NCBI GenBank assembly: GCA_002307905.1
Contig: DBUL01000028.1
Span: 16,845 to 25,403 of the forward strand
Source: Rhizobiaceae bacterium UBA1291
GTDB taxonomy: Bacteria; Pseudomonadota; Alphaproteobacteria; Rhizobiales; Rhizobiaceae
Length of the DNA: 8,559 nt
Direction: 5' to 3'
The position numbers and the translations under genes are program-made. Below the pieces are notes generated by a model. It was not told where the DNA came from, made no database searches, and was given only the letters and a program-made list of their open reading frames with translations. Shown one piece after another: positions 1-5,832 of this stretch; positions within the stretch are counted from its first letter, which is position 1; every line of letters starts with the position of its first letter.

Positions 1-31
1 GGGCAAGGCTGCCAGGAAAGAACTGCCGGAA

Positions 32-499
32 ATGCCGGTCGTCGACGACAAGACCATCGATTTCGAGACGATCGAACTGTTGTTCTTCGCCTATCGCGAT
101 TTCGTCTCGGATCCAGACGCAATCCTCGCCAAGATCGGCTATGGTCGCGCCCATCACCGCGTCGTCTATTTCGTCAGCCGTCGGCCGGGCATGACGGTTG
201 CAGATCTGCTCGCCATCCTGCAGATCACCAAGCAGAGCCTCGCCCGCGTGCTCAAGGAACTGATCGATTCCGGCTATATCCGCCAGATGGCCGGCCCGGC
301 CGACCGCCGCCAGCGCCGGCTCTACCCGACGCTGGCCGGTCGCGAATTGGCACTGGCGCTGTCCGAGCCGCAGTCGCAGCGCATTGCCGGCGCCATGGAG
401 GGCTTCACGCCCGAAATGCGCGAGGGGGTACGTAGCTTCCTCGAAAGAATGAGCCGCTCGGAAAGCACCACGCGAGCGGACACGGCCGGAGTCGACTGA
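32..499 (+). CDS. MarR-family transcriptional regulator (PetP-like)
   Basis: Predicted cytoplasmic DNA-binding regulator of 155 residues, a usual MarR length. The winged helix-turn-helix lies at about residues 37-105: an alpha-helical N-terminus, a recognition helix around 66-80 (ITKQSLARVLKELIDSGYI) and a wing with the family hallmark DRRQRRLYPTLAG at 91-103. The C-terminal helix would serve dimerisation. The gene ends one base before a response-regulator start, so the two are almost certainly co-transcribed. A MarR gene directly ahead of an OmpR-type regulator recalls PetP-PetR of Rhodobacter capsulatus, where PetR is needed for cytochrome bc1 expression; applying that role here is inference. 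The start is uncertain: the frame is open back to the window edge (KAARKELPE precedes the ATG), so the true start may lie further upstream. AGGAAAG at 14-20 is a possible ribosome binding site 11 bases before this ATG. No ligand can be assigned. Confidence 0.85.
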   Translation: MPVVDDKTIDFETIELLFFAYRDFVSDPDAILAKIGYGRAHHRVVYFVSRRPGMTVADLLAILQITKQSLARVLKELIDSGYIRQMAGPADRRQRRLYPTLAGRELALALSEPQSQRIAGAMEGFTPEMREGVRSFLERMSRSESTTRADTAGVD

Positions 500-500
500 T

Positions 501-1202
501 ATGGCGCGCAAGATCTTCATTCCGGATGACGCCCCCCATCTCCTGGTCGTCGATGACGATACGCGCATCCGCGCCCTGCTGCAGCGCTATCTGTCCGAGC
601 AGGGTTTCCGCGTCACCGTGGCCGCCGACGCCGGCGAAGCGCGGCGCAAGCTGGAAGGCCTGCACTTCGACCTTCTGGTGCTGGATGTGATGATGCCCGG
701 CGAATCCGGCCTGTCGCTGACCCGCAGCATTGCCGCAGAGAAGAAGATCCCCGTCATCCTGTTGACCGCCCGTTCGGAAGCTGAATCGCGTATCGCCGGG
801 CTCGAGGCCGGCGCCGATGACTATCTTGCCAAGCCATTCGATCCACGCGAACTGGTGCTGCGCATTACCAACATCCTGAAGCGCAACCTGAGCGCCGACC
901 AGCCGAAGATCGAGCAGGTCATGTTCGGGCCGTATAGTTTCTCCATCCTGCGCAAGGAACTGAAGCGGGGGCCGGATGTCATCAAGCTCACCGATCGCGA
1001 GCAAGAAATCATGCTGCTGTTCACCACCCGCGCCGGCGACACCATTCCGCGTCACGAACTGATCGGCAATGATACCGAAGTCGGCGAGCGGACCATCGAC
1101 GTGCAGATCAACCGGCTGCGCCGCAAGATCGAGGACGATCCGGCCAATCCGGTCTGGCTGCAGACCGTGCGCGGCATCGGCTACCGGTTGAGCATGGACT
1201 AG
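501..1202 (+). CDS. OmpR/PhoB-family response regulator (PetR-like)
   Basis: Two-domain response regulator of 233 residues, the normal size. The receiver domain (about 13-125) has the acidic pocket VVDDD at 16-20, the phosphoacceptor D62 in LVLDVMMPG, the switch residue T89 in ILLTAR and K111 in AKPF, so it should be phosphorylatable. The C-terminal OmpR-type winged helix (about 140-231) shows LTDREQEIMLLF and the recognition-helix region RTIDVQINRLRRKIEDDP, then the wing TVRGIGYRL. GGAG at 488-491 lies 9 bases before the ATG, inside the end of the MarR gene, which suggests translational coupling. The kinase 33 bases downstream is the obvious partner. Together with the upstream MarR gene it resembles Rhodobacter PetP-PetR; OmpR-like regulators paired with EnvZ-like kinases can have other envelope or osmotic roles, so the regulon is unknown. 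The family call is firm; the PetR equivalence is inference. Confidence 0.95.
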   Translation: MARKIFIPDDAPHLLVVDDDTRIRALLQRYLSEQGFRVTVAADAGEARRKLEGLHFDLLVLDVMMPGESGLSLTRSIAAEKKIPVILLTARSEAESRIAGLEAGADDYLAKPFDPRELVLRITNILKRNLSADQPKIEQVMFGPYSFSILRKELKRGPDVIKLTDREQEIMLLFTTRAGDTIPRHELIGNDTEVGERTIDVQINRLRRKIEDDPANPVWLQTVRGIGYRLSMD

Positions 1203-1235
1203 CGCCGGCGGCGCCCCAACGGAAGCGAAGGAAAG

Positions 1236-2615
1236 ATGACGCTGTTCGACAGCATCCGCAGGGACAATGATCGCTCCCCCGGCGGGCTCAAGGGCCTGTC
1301 GCGCTGGCTGAGGCATCAATTGCCAACGGGGCTCTATGCCCGTTCGCTTTTGATCATCATCCTGCCAATCCTGATTCTCCAGACCGTGCTGGCCGCTGTC
1401 TTCATGGAGCGCCACTGGCAGATGGTGACGGAGCGCATGTCCAATGCCGTCACCCGCGACATCGCCGCGATTATCGCCTTGATCGAGGCCTATCCGGGCG
1501 AGGAGGATTTCGGGAACGTCGTGCGCATCGCCCGGGACAAGCTGAACATGACGGTCTCGATGGAGGCCGACGGGGAGCTTCCGGCGGCGCGGCCGAAACC
1601 GTTCTTCTCGATCCTCGACCAGATTCTCTCTGACCAAATCGAAAACATGATCGCCAAGCCCTTCTGGATCGACACGGTCGGCGATTCCCGCCTTGTCGAG
1701 ATCCGCATCGCGCTCGATCAAGGCGTACTGCGGATTTTTGCCCGGCGCAATTCAGCCTATGCCTCCAACACCCACATCTTCCTCTTGTGGATGGTCGGCA
1801 CGTCGCTGGTACTGATCGTCATCTCCACCCTCTTCCTGCGCGGCCAGATCCGCCCCATCCTGTCTCTGGCCAAGGCAGCCGAAAGTTTTGGCAAGGGCCA
1901 GCGGCCGCCGGAAGGTTTCAGCCCGCGGGGGGCTGACGAGGTGCGCCGCGCCGGCCTCGCCTTCATCCTGATGCGCGAACGCATCGAACGGCAGATGGAA
2001 CAGCGCACGGCCATGCTGACCGGCGTCAGCCACGATCTGCGCACCATCCTCACCCGCTTCAAGCTGCAACTGGCGCTCGCCGGCGACACACCCGACCTCC
2101 AGGGCCTCAACCAGGACGTAGAAGATATGCAGACCATGCTCGAAGGCTATATGGCCTTCGCCCGCGGCGAGGCGGAAGAGGATGTCGGACGGCTGAAGCT
2201 CGGAGACTTGTTCGAAAAGCTCAAGGCGGATTTCGAGCTGCACGGCAAGGCGCTGACCTATCGCATTGAGGGAGACGAAGAGGTCGCGGTGCGGCCCAAC
2301 GCTTTCACGCGGCTCGTTGCCAACCTCGCCTCCAACAGCCGCCGCTACGCCAACCGCGCGGAACTCGAGGCAATACACAGTGAGAAATGGCTGACCATCG
2401 TGATCGACGATGACGGCCCCGGGATCCCCGCCGACTATCGCGACGATGTGTTCAAGCCCTTTTTCCGCCTCGACGAGGCCCGCAATCTCGACGCTTCGGG
2501 CACCGGCCTCGGCCTTGCGATTGCGCGCGACATCGCCCGCAGTCACGGTGGAAATGTCACCCTAAGCGACAGCCCGCTCGGCGGGCTGCGCGCGACGATC
2601 CGCGTGCCGGCCTGA
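1236..2615 (+). CDS. EnvZ-like membrane sensor histidine kinase
   Basis: Inner-membrane sensor kinase of 459 residues. A basic cytoplasmic N-terminus precedes transmembrane segment 1 (about 37-56), a periplasmic domain (about 57-178) of no type I recognise, transmembrane segment 2 (about 180-202) and a HAMP linker (about 203-255). The HisKA dimerisation domain carries GVSHDLRTILTR with phosphoacceptor H266; the HDxxT phosphatase motif (D267, T270) is intact, so kinase and phosphatase activities are both plausible. The usual H-box proline after that threonine is I271. The ATPase domain has the N box NLASNSRRYA (N363, N367), G1 DDDGPGIP (391-398), an F-box region FKPFFRLD and G2 GTGLGLAIA (422-430). 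AAGGAAAG runs straight into the ATG and GGAAG at 1221-1225 is a second possible binding site. The partner is presumably the adjacent response regulator. The stimulus is unknown. Confidence 0.93.
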   Translation: MTLFDSIRRDNDRSPGGLKGLSRWLRHQLPTGLYARSLLIIILPILILQTVLAAVFMERHWQMVTERMSNAVTRDIAAIIALIEAYPGEEDFGNVVRIARDKLNMTVSMEADGELPAARPKPFFSILDQILSDQIENMIAKPFWIDTVGDSRLVEIRIALDQGVLRIFARRNSAYASNTHIFLLWMVGTSLVLIVISTLFLRGQIRPILSLAKAAESFGKGQRPPEGFSPRGADEVRRAGLAFILMRERIERQMEQRTAMLTGVSHDLRTILTRFKLQLALAGDTPDLQGLNQDVEDMQTMLEGYMAFARGEAEEDVGRLKLGDLFEKLKADFELHGKALTYRIEGDEEVAVRPNAFTRLVANLASNSRRYANRAELEAIHSEKWLTIVIDDDGPGIPADYRDDVFKPFFRLDEARNLDASGTGLGLAIARDIARSHGGNVTLSDSPLGGLRATIRVPA

Positions 2616-2638
2616 CAATCACTCAAGGAAGCTTACCC

Positions 2639-3223
2639 GTGTCGACCGACTGGAACGCCCTGACCTGGCTCAATCCGCCCCGGAGCGCGCATGCGGACCC
2701 TGAGGGGCTGCATGTCACCACCGGTCACGAAACCGACTTCTGGCAGAAGACCTATTATGGCTTCCACCACGACAGCGGCCATTTCCTCCACCTTGCGCGA
2801 AAGGGCGAGTTCACAGTCGAGACACGCTTTAGCGGTCACTATGAGACGCTCTACGATCAGGCAGGCCTGATGGTCCGCCACGATGAAAACAATTGGCTGA
2901 AGTGCGGGATCGAATTCACTGATGGCTTTTGCCACCTGAGCACGGTGGTCACCGTCGACGGGAGCTCCGATTGGTCGGCCTTTGCGCTTGAGGGTATTTC
3001 CGGTGCGCTGGATATCCGCGTGAGCCGGCTGGAAGATGCCATGTTCGTGCAATATCGCGTACAGCCCGCCGGACCGTGGCGCATGGCGCGGCTCGCCTAT
3101 TTTCCGCCCGAACTCGAGAAGCTGAATGTCGGCGTGATGGCCTGCTCGCCGCAGCGCGCCGGCTTCAAGGTTGTGTTCCACCATTTCACGGTCAGCGACC
3201 CAGTCAGCCGCGACATCCACTGA
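2639..3223 (+). CDS. DUF1349 domain protein (concanavalin-A-like fold)
   Basis: A 194-residue protein covering nearly a single DUF1349 domain, a beta-sandwich related to concanavalin-A-like lectins and glucanases. Family-type stretches are FWQKTYYGF near residue 34, YDQAGLMVRHDENNWLKCGIEF in the middle, HLSTVVTVDGSSDWS after it, and GVMACSPQRAGFKVVFHHF near the C-terminus. There is no signal peptide or membrane segment, so it is probably cytoplasmic. Some relatives carry annotations such as regulation of enolase or YesU, but I know of no proven biochemical role and assign none. The start is GTG, chosen because AAGGAAG at 2625-2631 lies 7 bases upstream and the protein then begins just where homology would be expected. 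It follows the kinase stop by 23 bases on the same strand and may be the last gene of that operon. It converges on csaA with 15 bases between the stops. Confidence 0.85.
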   Translation: MSTDWNALTWLNPPRSAHADPEGLHVTTGHETDFWQKTYYGFHHDSGHFLHLARKGEFTVETRFSGHYETLYDQAGLMVRHDENNWLKCGIEFTDGFCHLSTVVTVDGSSDWSAFALEGISGALDIRVSRLEDAMFVQYRVQPAGPWRMARLAYFPPELEKLNVGVMACSPQRAGFKVVFHHFTVSDPVSRDIH

Positions 3224-3238
3224 CGCGGCGACATCGTC

Positions 3239-3598
3239 TCACATCATCTTCATGCCGTTTGGCACCGGCTGCTCGACCGCAGCAAGCACAATCGCACCGT
3301 TTTCGTCGGCAAATCCGAGCGTCAGGACTTCAGATCGGAAAGGACCGATCTGACGCGGCGGGAAATTGACCACGCCGAGCACCTGCCGGCCGAGCAGGCT
3401 CTCCGGCGTGTAGTGCACGGTGATCTGCGCCGAGGACTTCTTGATGCCGATCTCGGGGCCGAAGTCGATCTTGACCTTGATCGACGGCTTGCGGGCCTCA
3501 GGAAAGGGTTCCGCCTCGACAATCGTGCCGACACGAATATCGACCCTCTCGAAATCAACATAGCTGATTTCTGGCTGAACCTTGGTGGTCTCGCTCAT
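3239..3598 (-). CDS. csaA: CsaA-like tRNA-binding OB-fold protein
   Basis: A 119-residue stand-alone tRNA_bind (OB-fold) protein of the CsaA family, slightly longer than the usual 110. Diagnostic stretches are [20 protein letters not shown] (16-35), the KVKIDFG strand (41-47), SSAQIT (55-60), and the C-terminal [21 protein letters not shown] (77-97). CsaA is a soluble homodimer that was first described as a protein-export chaperone in Bacillus; its fold matches the tRNA-binding domains of methionyl- and phenylalanyl-tRNA synthetases. Which function holds here cannot be read from sequence. Its ATG overlaps the proC stop in an ATGA arrangement, and GAGGAA (3612-3607, within proC) lies 8 bases before the start, so it is probably translationally coupled to proC and is the last gene of the ybjN-proC-csaA group. 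No T-run terminator is visible after its stop. Confidence 0.93.
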   Translation of the reverse strand: MSETTKVQPEISYVDFERVDIRVGTIVEAEPFPEARKPSIKVKIDFGPEIGIKKSSAQITVHYTPESLLGRQVLGVVNFPPRQIGPFRSEVLTLGFADENGAIVLAAVEQPVPNGMKMM

Positions 3599-4413
3599 CC
3601 GGCCAGTTCCTCGGCACGTTTGCGCGCCGCCTCGATCGCCTTGTCGAACAGCGGCTGCATGCCACCGTCGGCCATCAGCACCGAAAGGGCAGCGGCGGTC
3701 GTGCCGCCTGGCGACGTCACATTCTGCCGCAGTATCGCGGCGGCGTCGGGGGACTGGTGAAGCAGTTCACCAGCCCCCGCGACCGTTTCCCGTGCGAGGC
3801 GCATGGCCAGGTCCGCCTGCAGGCCGGCTTTGCGGCCCGCCTCAGCCATGCACTCCACGAGATAAAACACATAGGCCGGCCCACTGCCGGACACGGCCGT
3901 TACCGCATTGATCTGGTCCTCGTTGTCCAGCCACTCGACCGGCCCCGAAACCTTGAGCAGGCGATGGACGATGTCGCGCTGTTCGGTGCTGACGGCATCA
4001 TTCGCAAAGGCGCCAGTTATGCCGCGCCCGATCATGGCCGGCGTATTCGGCATGGCGCGCACCATGGCGGCGGCACCGAGATGCTGTTCCATGAAAGCCA
4101 GCGTCTTGCCGGCCGCCACAGAGACCACGACGGTCCGTGGCCCGACCAGCGACATCAGGGTCGGAAGAACTGCCCCCATCACCTGCGGTTTCAATGCGAG
4201 AAAGAGAATGCCCGCCCTGAGGTCTGCGGTCGCTTCTTTGGTATAGCACGCACCCGCATCAGCAATCTGCTTGAGCATGGCTTCCGAGGGGCCCGGATCA
4301 ATCACCGTAATCGAAGAACCGGGGACACCGCTCTTCAACCAGCCGGTCAGCATGGCGCCGCCCATATTGCCGGCGCCGACGAGTACCACTTGCCCCATCG
4401 CCGAATAGCTCAT
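3595..4413 (-). CDS. proC: Pyrroline-5-carboxylate reductase
   Basis: Catalyses the last step of proline synthesis, NAD(P)H-dependent reduction of 1-pyrroline-5-carboxylate to L-proline, in the cytoplasm. The 272-residue protein matches the family length. The N-terminal Rossmann fold has [13 protein letters not shown] (9-21), then FLALKPQ (71-77), VVSVAAGKT (96-104) and RAMPNTPA (119-126). The C-terminal dimerisation and substrate domain has [17 protein letters not shown] (171-187) and the family signature [13 protein letters not shown] (231-243). The frame stays open 35 codons further upstream, but that would run through the ybjN-like gene; the ATG at 4413 lies 2 bases past that gene's stop, with GGGAG about 10 bases before it, and gives the expected N-terminus. 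A second ATG five codons later (MGQVVL) is a possible alternative. Its stop overlaps the csaA start. Confidence 0.96.
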   Translation of the reverse strand: MSYSAMGQVVLVGAGNMGGAMLTGWLKSGVPGSSITVIDPGPSEAMLKQIADAGACYTKEATADLRAGILFLALKPQVMGAVLPTLMSLVGPRTVVVSVAAGKTLAFMEQHLGAAAMVRAMPNTPAMIGRGITGAFANDAVSTEQRDIVHRLLKVSGPVEWLDNEDQINAVTAVSGSGPAYVFYLVECMAEAGRKAGLQADLAMRLARETVAGAGELLHQSPDAAAILRQNVTSPGGTTAAALSVLMADGGMQPLFDKAIEAARKRAEELAG

Positions 4414-4415
4414 TC

Positions 4416-4916
4416 TCAGGCTTCTCCCGCCGTTTCGAACAGAACTGCGTCCATGGCGCTCTTGGCGTCCATGCCCGACCAGACCACGAATTGAAACGCC
4501 TGGAAATAGGCTTCGCAAGCATCGACCGCGCTGGACAGCAGGACTTCCACCTGGCGGTTGGTCGGCTCGGCGCCGCCGGCAAGCAGAAGTGACTGGCGGA
4601 AGATCACCACATCCTCATGCCGCCAGATGTCGAAGTGTCCCATCAGCACCTGGCCGTTGATGAAGGACAAAAGCTTGATGACCTCATTGACGCGGGCATC
4701 CGGAATCTTCAGGTCGAACGCGGACGCGAGATGCAACGCCTCGAACTCTTCCATCCACGAAAAGGAGACGTGATAGTCGGCCCAGCGGCCTGCGACCGTC
4801 ATAGCGAGTTCGTCCTCGCCGGAGCGCTCGAACGACCAGTCGTTGTTCGAAGCGACGAATTCGATCATATCGACCGGGTTGGACTGTCGTTCGAATTCCA
4901 ATTCCATGAGGCTCAT
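4416..4916 (-). CDS. YbjN-domain protein
   Basis: A 166-residue YbjN-domain protein, a family whose fold resembles type III secretion chaperones. Recognisable stretches are NPVDMIEFVASNNDWSFER (13-31), ELAMTVAGRWADYHVSFSW (36-54), the helix RVNEVIKLLSFINGQVLMGHFDIW (75-98), VVIFRQSLLL (103-112) and a C-terminal helix with CEAYFQAFQFVVWSGMDA. There is no signal peptide or membrane segment; it is probably cytoplasmic. E. coli YbjN has been linked genetically to stress and motility responses, but no activity is established for this alphaproteobacterial form, so I assign none. The frame extends 39 codons further upstream with unconvincing sequence; the ATG at 4916 is preferred because AAGAAGG precedes it by 6 bases. 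It is the first gene of the ybjN-proC-csaA group, 2 bases from proC, and has a long untranscribed or leader region upstream. Confidence 0.88.
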   Translation of the reverse strand: MSLMELEFERQSNPVDMIEFVASNNDWSFERSGEDELAMTVAGRWADYHVSFSWMEEFEALHLASAFDLKIPDARVNEVIKLLSFINGQVLMGHFDIWRHEDVVIFRQSLLLAGGAEPTNRQVEVLLSSAVDACEAYFQAFQFVVWSGMDAKSAMDAVLFETAGEA

Positions 4917-4998
4917 GCGGCACCTTCTTGACCGGAGTGAATGCGATATTCGAGTGGAAACACCGAAGGACACAGACAACTTTACCGGAAACAACACT

Positions 4999-5011
4999 GG
5001 GAATGATTCCC
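4999..5011. repeat. Palindrome GGGAA-TGA-TTCCC upstream of ybjN-like gene
   Basis: Perfect 5-bp arms with a 3-base centre, 83 bases upstream of the ybjN start. The left arm sits inside CTGGG (4997-5001), which can pair instead with CCCAG at 5018-5022, giving a larger alternative hairpin that excludes the first. It could be an operator half-site pair, part of a leader RNA or chance; the sequence alone does not decide. Confidence 0.4.
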
Positions 5012-5280
5012 TTTGGACCCCAGGATAAAACACCCACCCTGTCCGAAACTTGCGAAGGTCCGTTTCGAATCATCATTTAAAATCAGTGTATAATGGCGAA
5101 GACCAAGTACCAGCCCCTGACCGGCGTTTTGCCCTAAGGGTCTGTGGACAGCCGAGCGGCATAACCTTTGCAGTCGCCCTTAAGCGACTCTGCCCATTGG
5201 CTTTTTTCTCTCCGCGAGCATGTGGAAAAATAACTTGTATGAAACGGGCGCCAGCCCGCGGCGCAAACAAGCGCAACGAC

Positions 5281-5313
5281 GAAAAAGACCTGCCGCGGAT
5301 TGCCGCGACAGGC
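5281..5313 (-). terminator. Intrinsic terminator of ubiK
   Basis: Stem CCTGCCGCGG (5289-5298) and CCGCGACAGG (5303-5312) with a 4-base loop. Read on the minus strand the one imperfect position is a G-U wobble, whereas on the plus strand it is a C-A mismatch. On the minus strand the stem is followed directly by TCTTTTTC. It lies 68 bases beyond the ubiK stop. Orientation and U-tract both fit a rho-independent terminator for the minus-strand ubiK transcript, and it should separate that transcript from the ybjN-proC-csaA group. Confidence 0.8.
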
Positions 5314-5380
5314 CTCGAAAAACCGGCAATTTTCCTGCCTGCATGAAACCGCAAGTGCGGCCCAGTACGACTTTGATGGC

Positions 5381-5641
5381 TTATTTGGCTTTGGCGGCGA
5401 GCTTCGCCTCAAGGGCTTCTATGCGCTTCAAGAGAGCGTCGTTCTCGTCGCGCGCCTTGATCGCCATTTCGCGAACAGCCTCGAATTCCTCGCGCTTGAC
5501 GACATCCATCCCGTTCAGCCAGCGCTCAGCCTGCGCGTGAAAGGCGGTCTCCATTTCCTTGCGCACGCCCTGGGCCGCGCCGGCGGCATCGGTCATAAGC
5601 TTGGCGAAATCGTCCATAATACGGTTCGGGCCGGTCGACAT
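5381..5641 (-). CDS. ubiK: UbiK-family (BMFP) accessory factor
   Basis: Small 86-residue protein of the BMFP/UbiK family (formerly YqiC, DUF526). The N-terminal half (about 8-40, MDDFAKLMTDAAGAAQGVRK onward) is an amphipathic helix; the C-terminal half (about 47-82, KREEFEAVREMAIKARDENDALLKRIEALEAKL) is a typical coiled coil, matching the family layout of a trimerising, membrane-associating protein. In Enterobacteria UbiK helps the ubiquinone-synthesis enzymes work together, interacting with UbiJ; whether the alphaproteobacterial form does the same is inference. The frame is open 38 codons further upstream, but ATG 5641 has AAGAGGAG with 8 bases of spacing and gives the expected N-terminus. 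It is a single-gene unit: divergent from lgt, with its own candidate promoter and a clear terminator. Confidence 0.85.
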   Translation of the reverse strand: MSTGPNRIMDDFAKLMTDAAGAAQGVRKEMETAFHAQAERWLNGMDVVKREEFEAVREMAIKARDENDALLKRIEALEAKLAAKAK

Positions 5642-5698
5642 GGCTGTGGCTCCTCTTGCTTTCGATCCCCTGGACGGCGTCCTCGGTAACAGAAAGTG

Positions 5699-5727
5699 AG
5701 TTAGGTATTCAACCGGGCCGTTGCAAG
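5699..5727 (-). promoter_or_regulatory. Candidate promoter of ubiK
   Basis: Minus-strand CTTGCA (5727-5722), 17-base spacer, CTAACT (5704-5699). This keeps the CTTG and CTA..T cores of the alphaproteobacterial housekeeping pattern CTTGAC-N17-CTATAT. It would give a leader of about 50 bases before the ubiK ATG. Motif inspection only. Confidence 0.4.
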
Positions 5728-5777
5728 CGAATTTCGCGGTCGCGCTCGGGCGCAACGGCCGCGCGACGAGATTCCAT

Positions 5778-5806
5778 CTTGACCGTGCCAGATCGGAACG
5801 CCATTT
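5778..5806 (+). promoter_or_regulatory. Candidate promoter of lgt
   Basis: CTTGAC (5778-5783), exactly 17 bases, then CCATTT (5801-5806), compared with the alphaproteobacterial consensus CTTGAC-N17-CTATAT: a perfect -35 and 4 of 6 at the -10. Transcription would begin near 5813, leaving about 20 bases before the proposed TTG start, just enough for the ribosome binding site at 5819. This also argues against starting lgt upstream of it. Confidence 0.5.
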
Positions 5807-5818
5807 TCCGGCAACATT

Positions 5819-5828
5819 GGAGAAAGAG
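5819..5828 (+). promoter_or_regulatory. Ribosome binding site deciding the TTG start of lgt
   Basis: GGAGAAAGAG, with GGAG ending 10 bases before TTG 5833. The next in-frame ATG (5854) has no purine-rich stretch at a suitable distance, the GGAG being 31 bases away. Confidence 0.55.
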
Positions 5829-5832
5829 CACC

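Larger units (their letters stand above)
4917..5380. other. 464-base intergenic stretch with structured, AT-poor and AT-rich parts
   Basis: No convincing protein gene on either strand. From ybjN outward it holds a palindrome at 4999-5011, an AT-rich patch at 5061-5094 ending in a perfect TATAAT (5089-5094, plus strand) without a good -35, then a GC-rich region rich in short hairpins: CCC-TAA-GGG (5132-5140), GCC-GAGC-GGC (5151-5160), AGTCGC-CCTTAA-GCGACT (5172-5189), followed by GCC-CATT-GGC and a T6 run (5202-5207). CGGGC-GCCA-GCCCG lies at 5245-5258. The ubiK terminator is at 5281-5312. A plus-strand transcript from about 5101 to 5207, roughly 107 bases, is conceivable as a small RNA, but the hairpin just before the T-run is only 3 bp, so support is weak. 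The stretch must also hold the ybjN-proC-csaA promoter on the minus strand; I could not pick a convincing one. Confidence 0.5.

Noticed and set aside
405..1721. 438-codon open frame on the minus strand across the MarR, response-regulator and kinase genes
   Set aside because: It lies opposite three well-supported genes with clear family motifs; its translation is rich in D, G, H, Q and R with no recognisable domain, as expected of an antisense shadow in GC-rich DNA.
1752..2546. 264-codon minus-strand frame opposite the kinase
   Set aside because: Antisense shadow of the HAMP/HisKA/ATPase coding region; no motif, no ribosome binding site context of note.
2570..2588. Perfect 8-bp stem with TCG loop at the end of the kinase gene, considered as a terminator or attenuator before DUF1349
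   Set aside because: No T-run follows, and the bases encode the conserved kinase C-terminal SPLGGL region, so the pairing is probably a by-product of GC-rich codon use.
5093..5137. 14-codon mini-ORF (MAKTKYQPLTGVLP) considered as a leader peptide
   Set aside because: Its ATG overlaps the TATAAT motif, so it would not be on the transcript that motif would start; no Shine-Dalgarno sequence and no run of regulatory codons.
5245..5258. CGGGC-GCCA-GCCCG hairpin, considered as a second terminator for ubiK
   Set aside because: The minus-strand sequence after it is only GTTTCAT, too short a U-tract, and the stronger terminator at 5281-5313 is met first.
5656..5832. Upstream extension of the lgt frame to an ATG at 5656
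   Set aside because: It would overlap the ubiK/lgt divergent promoter region, and the extra 59 residues are not like any Lgt N-terminus.
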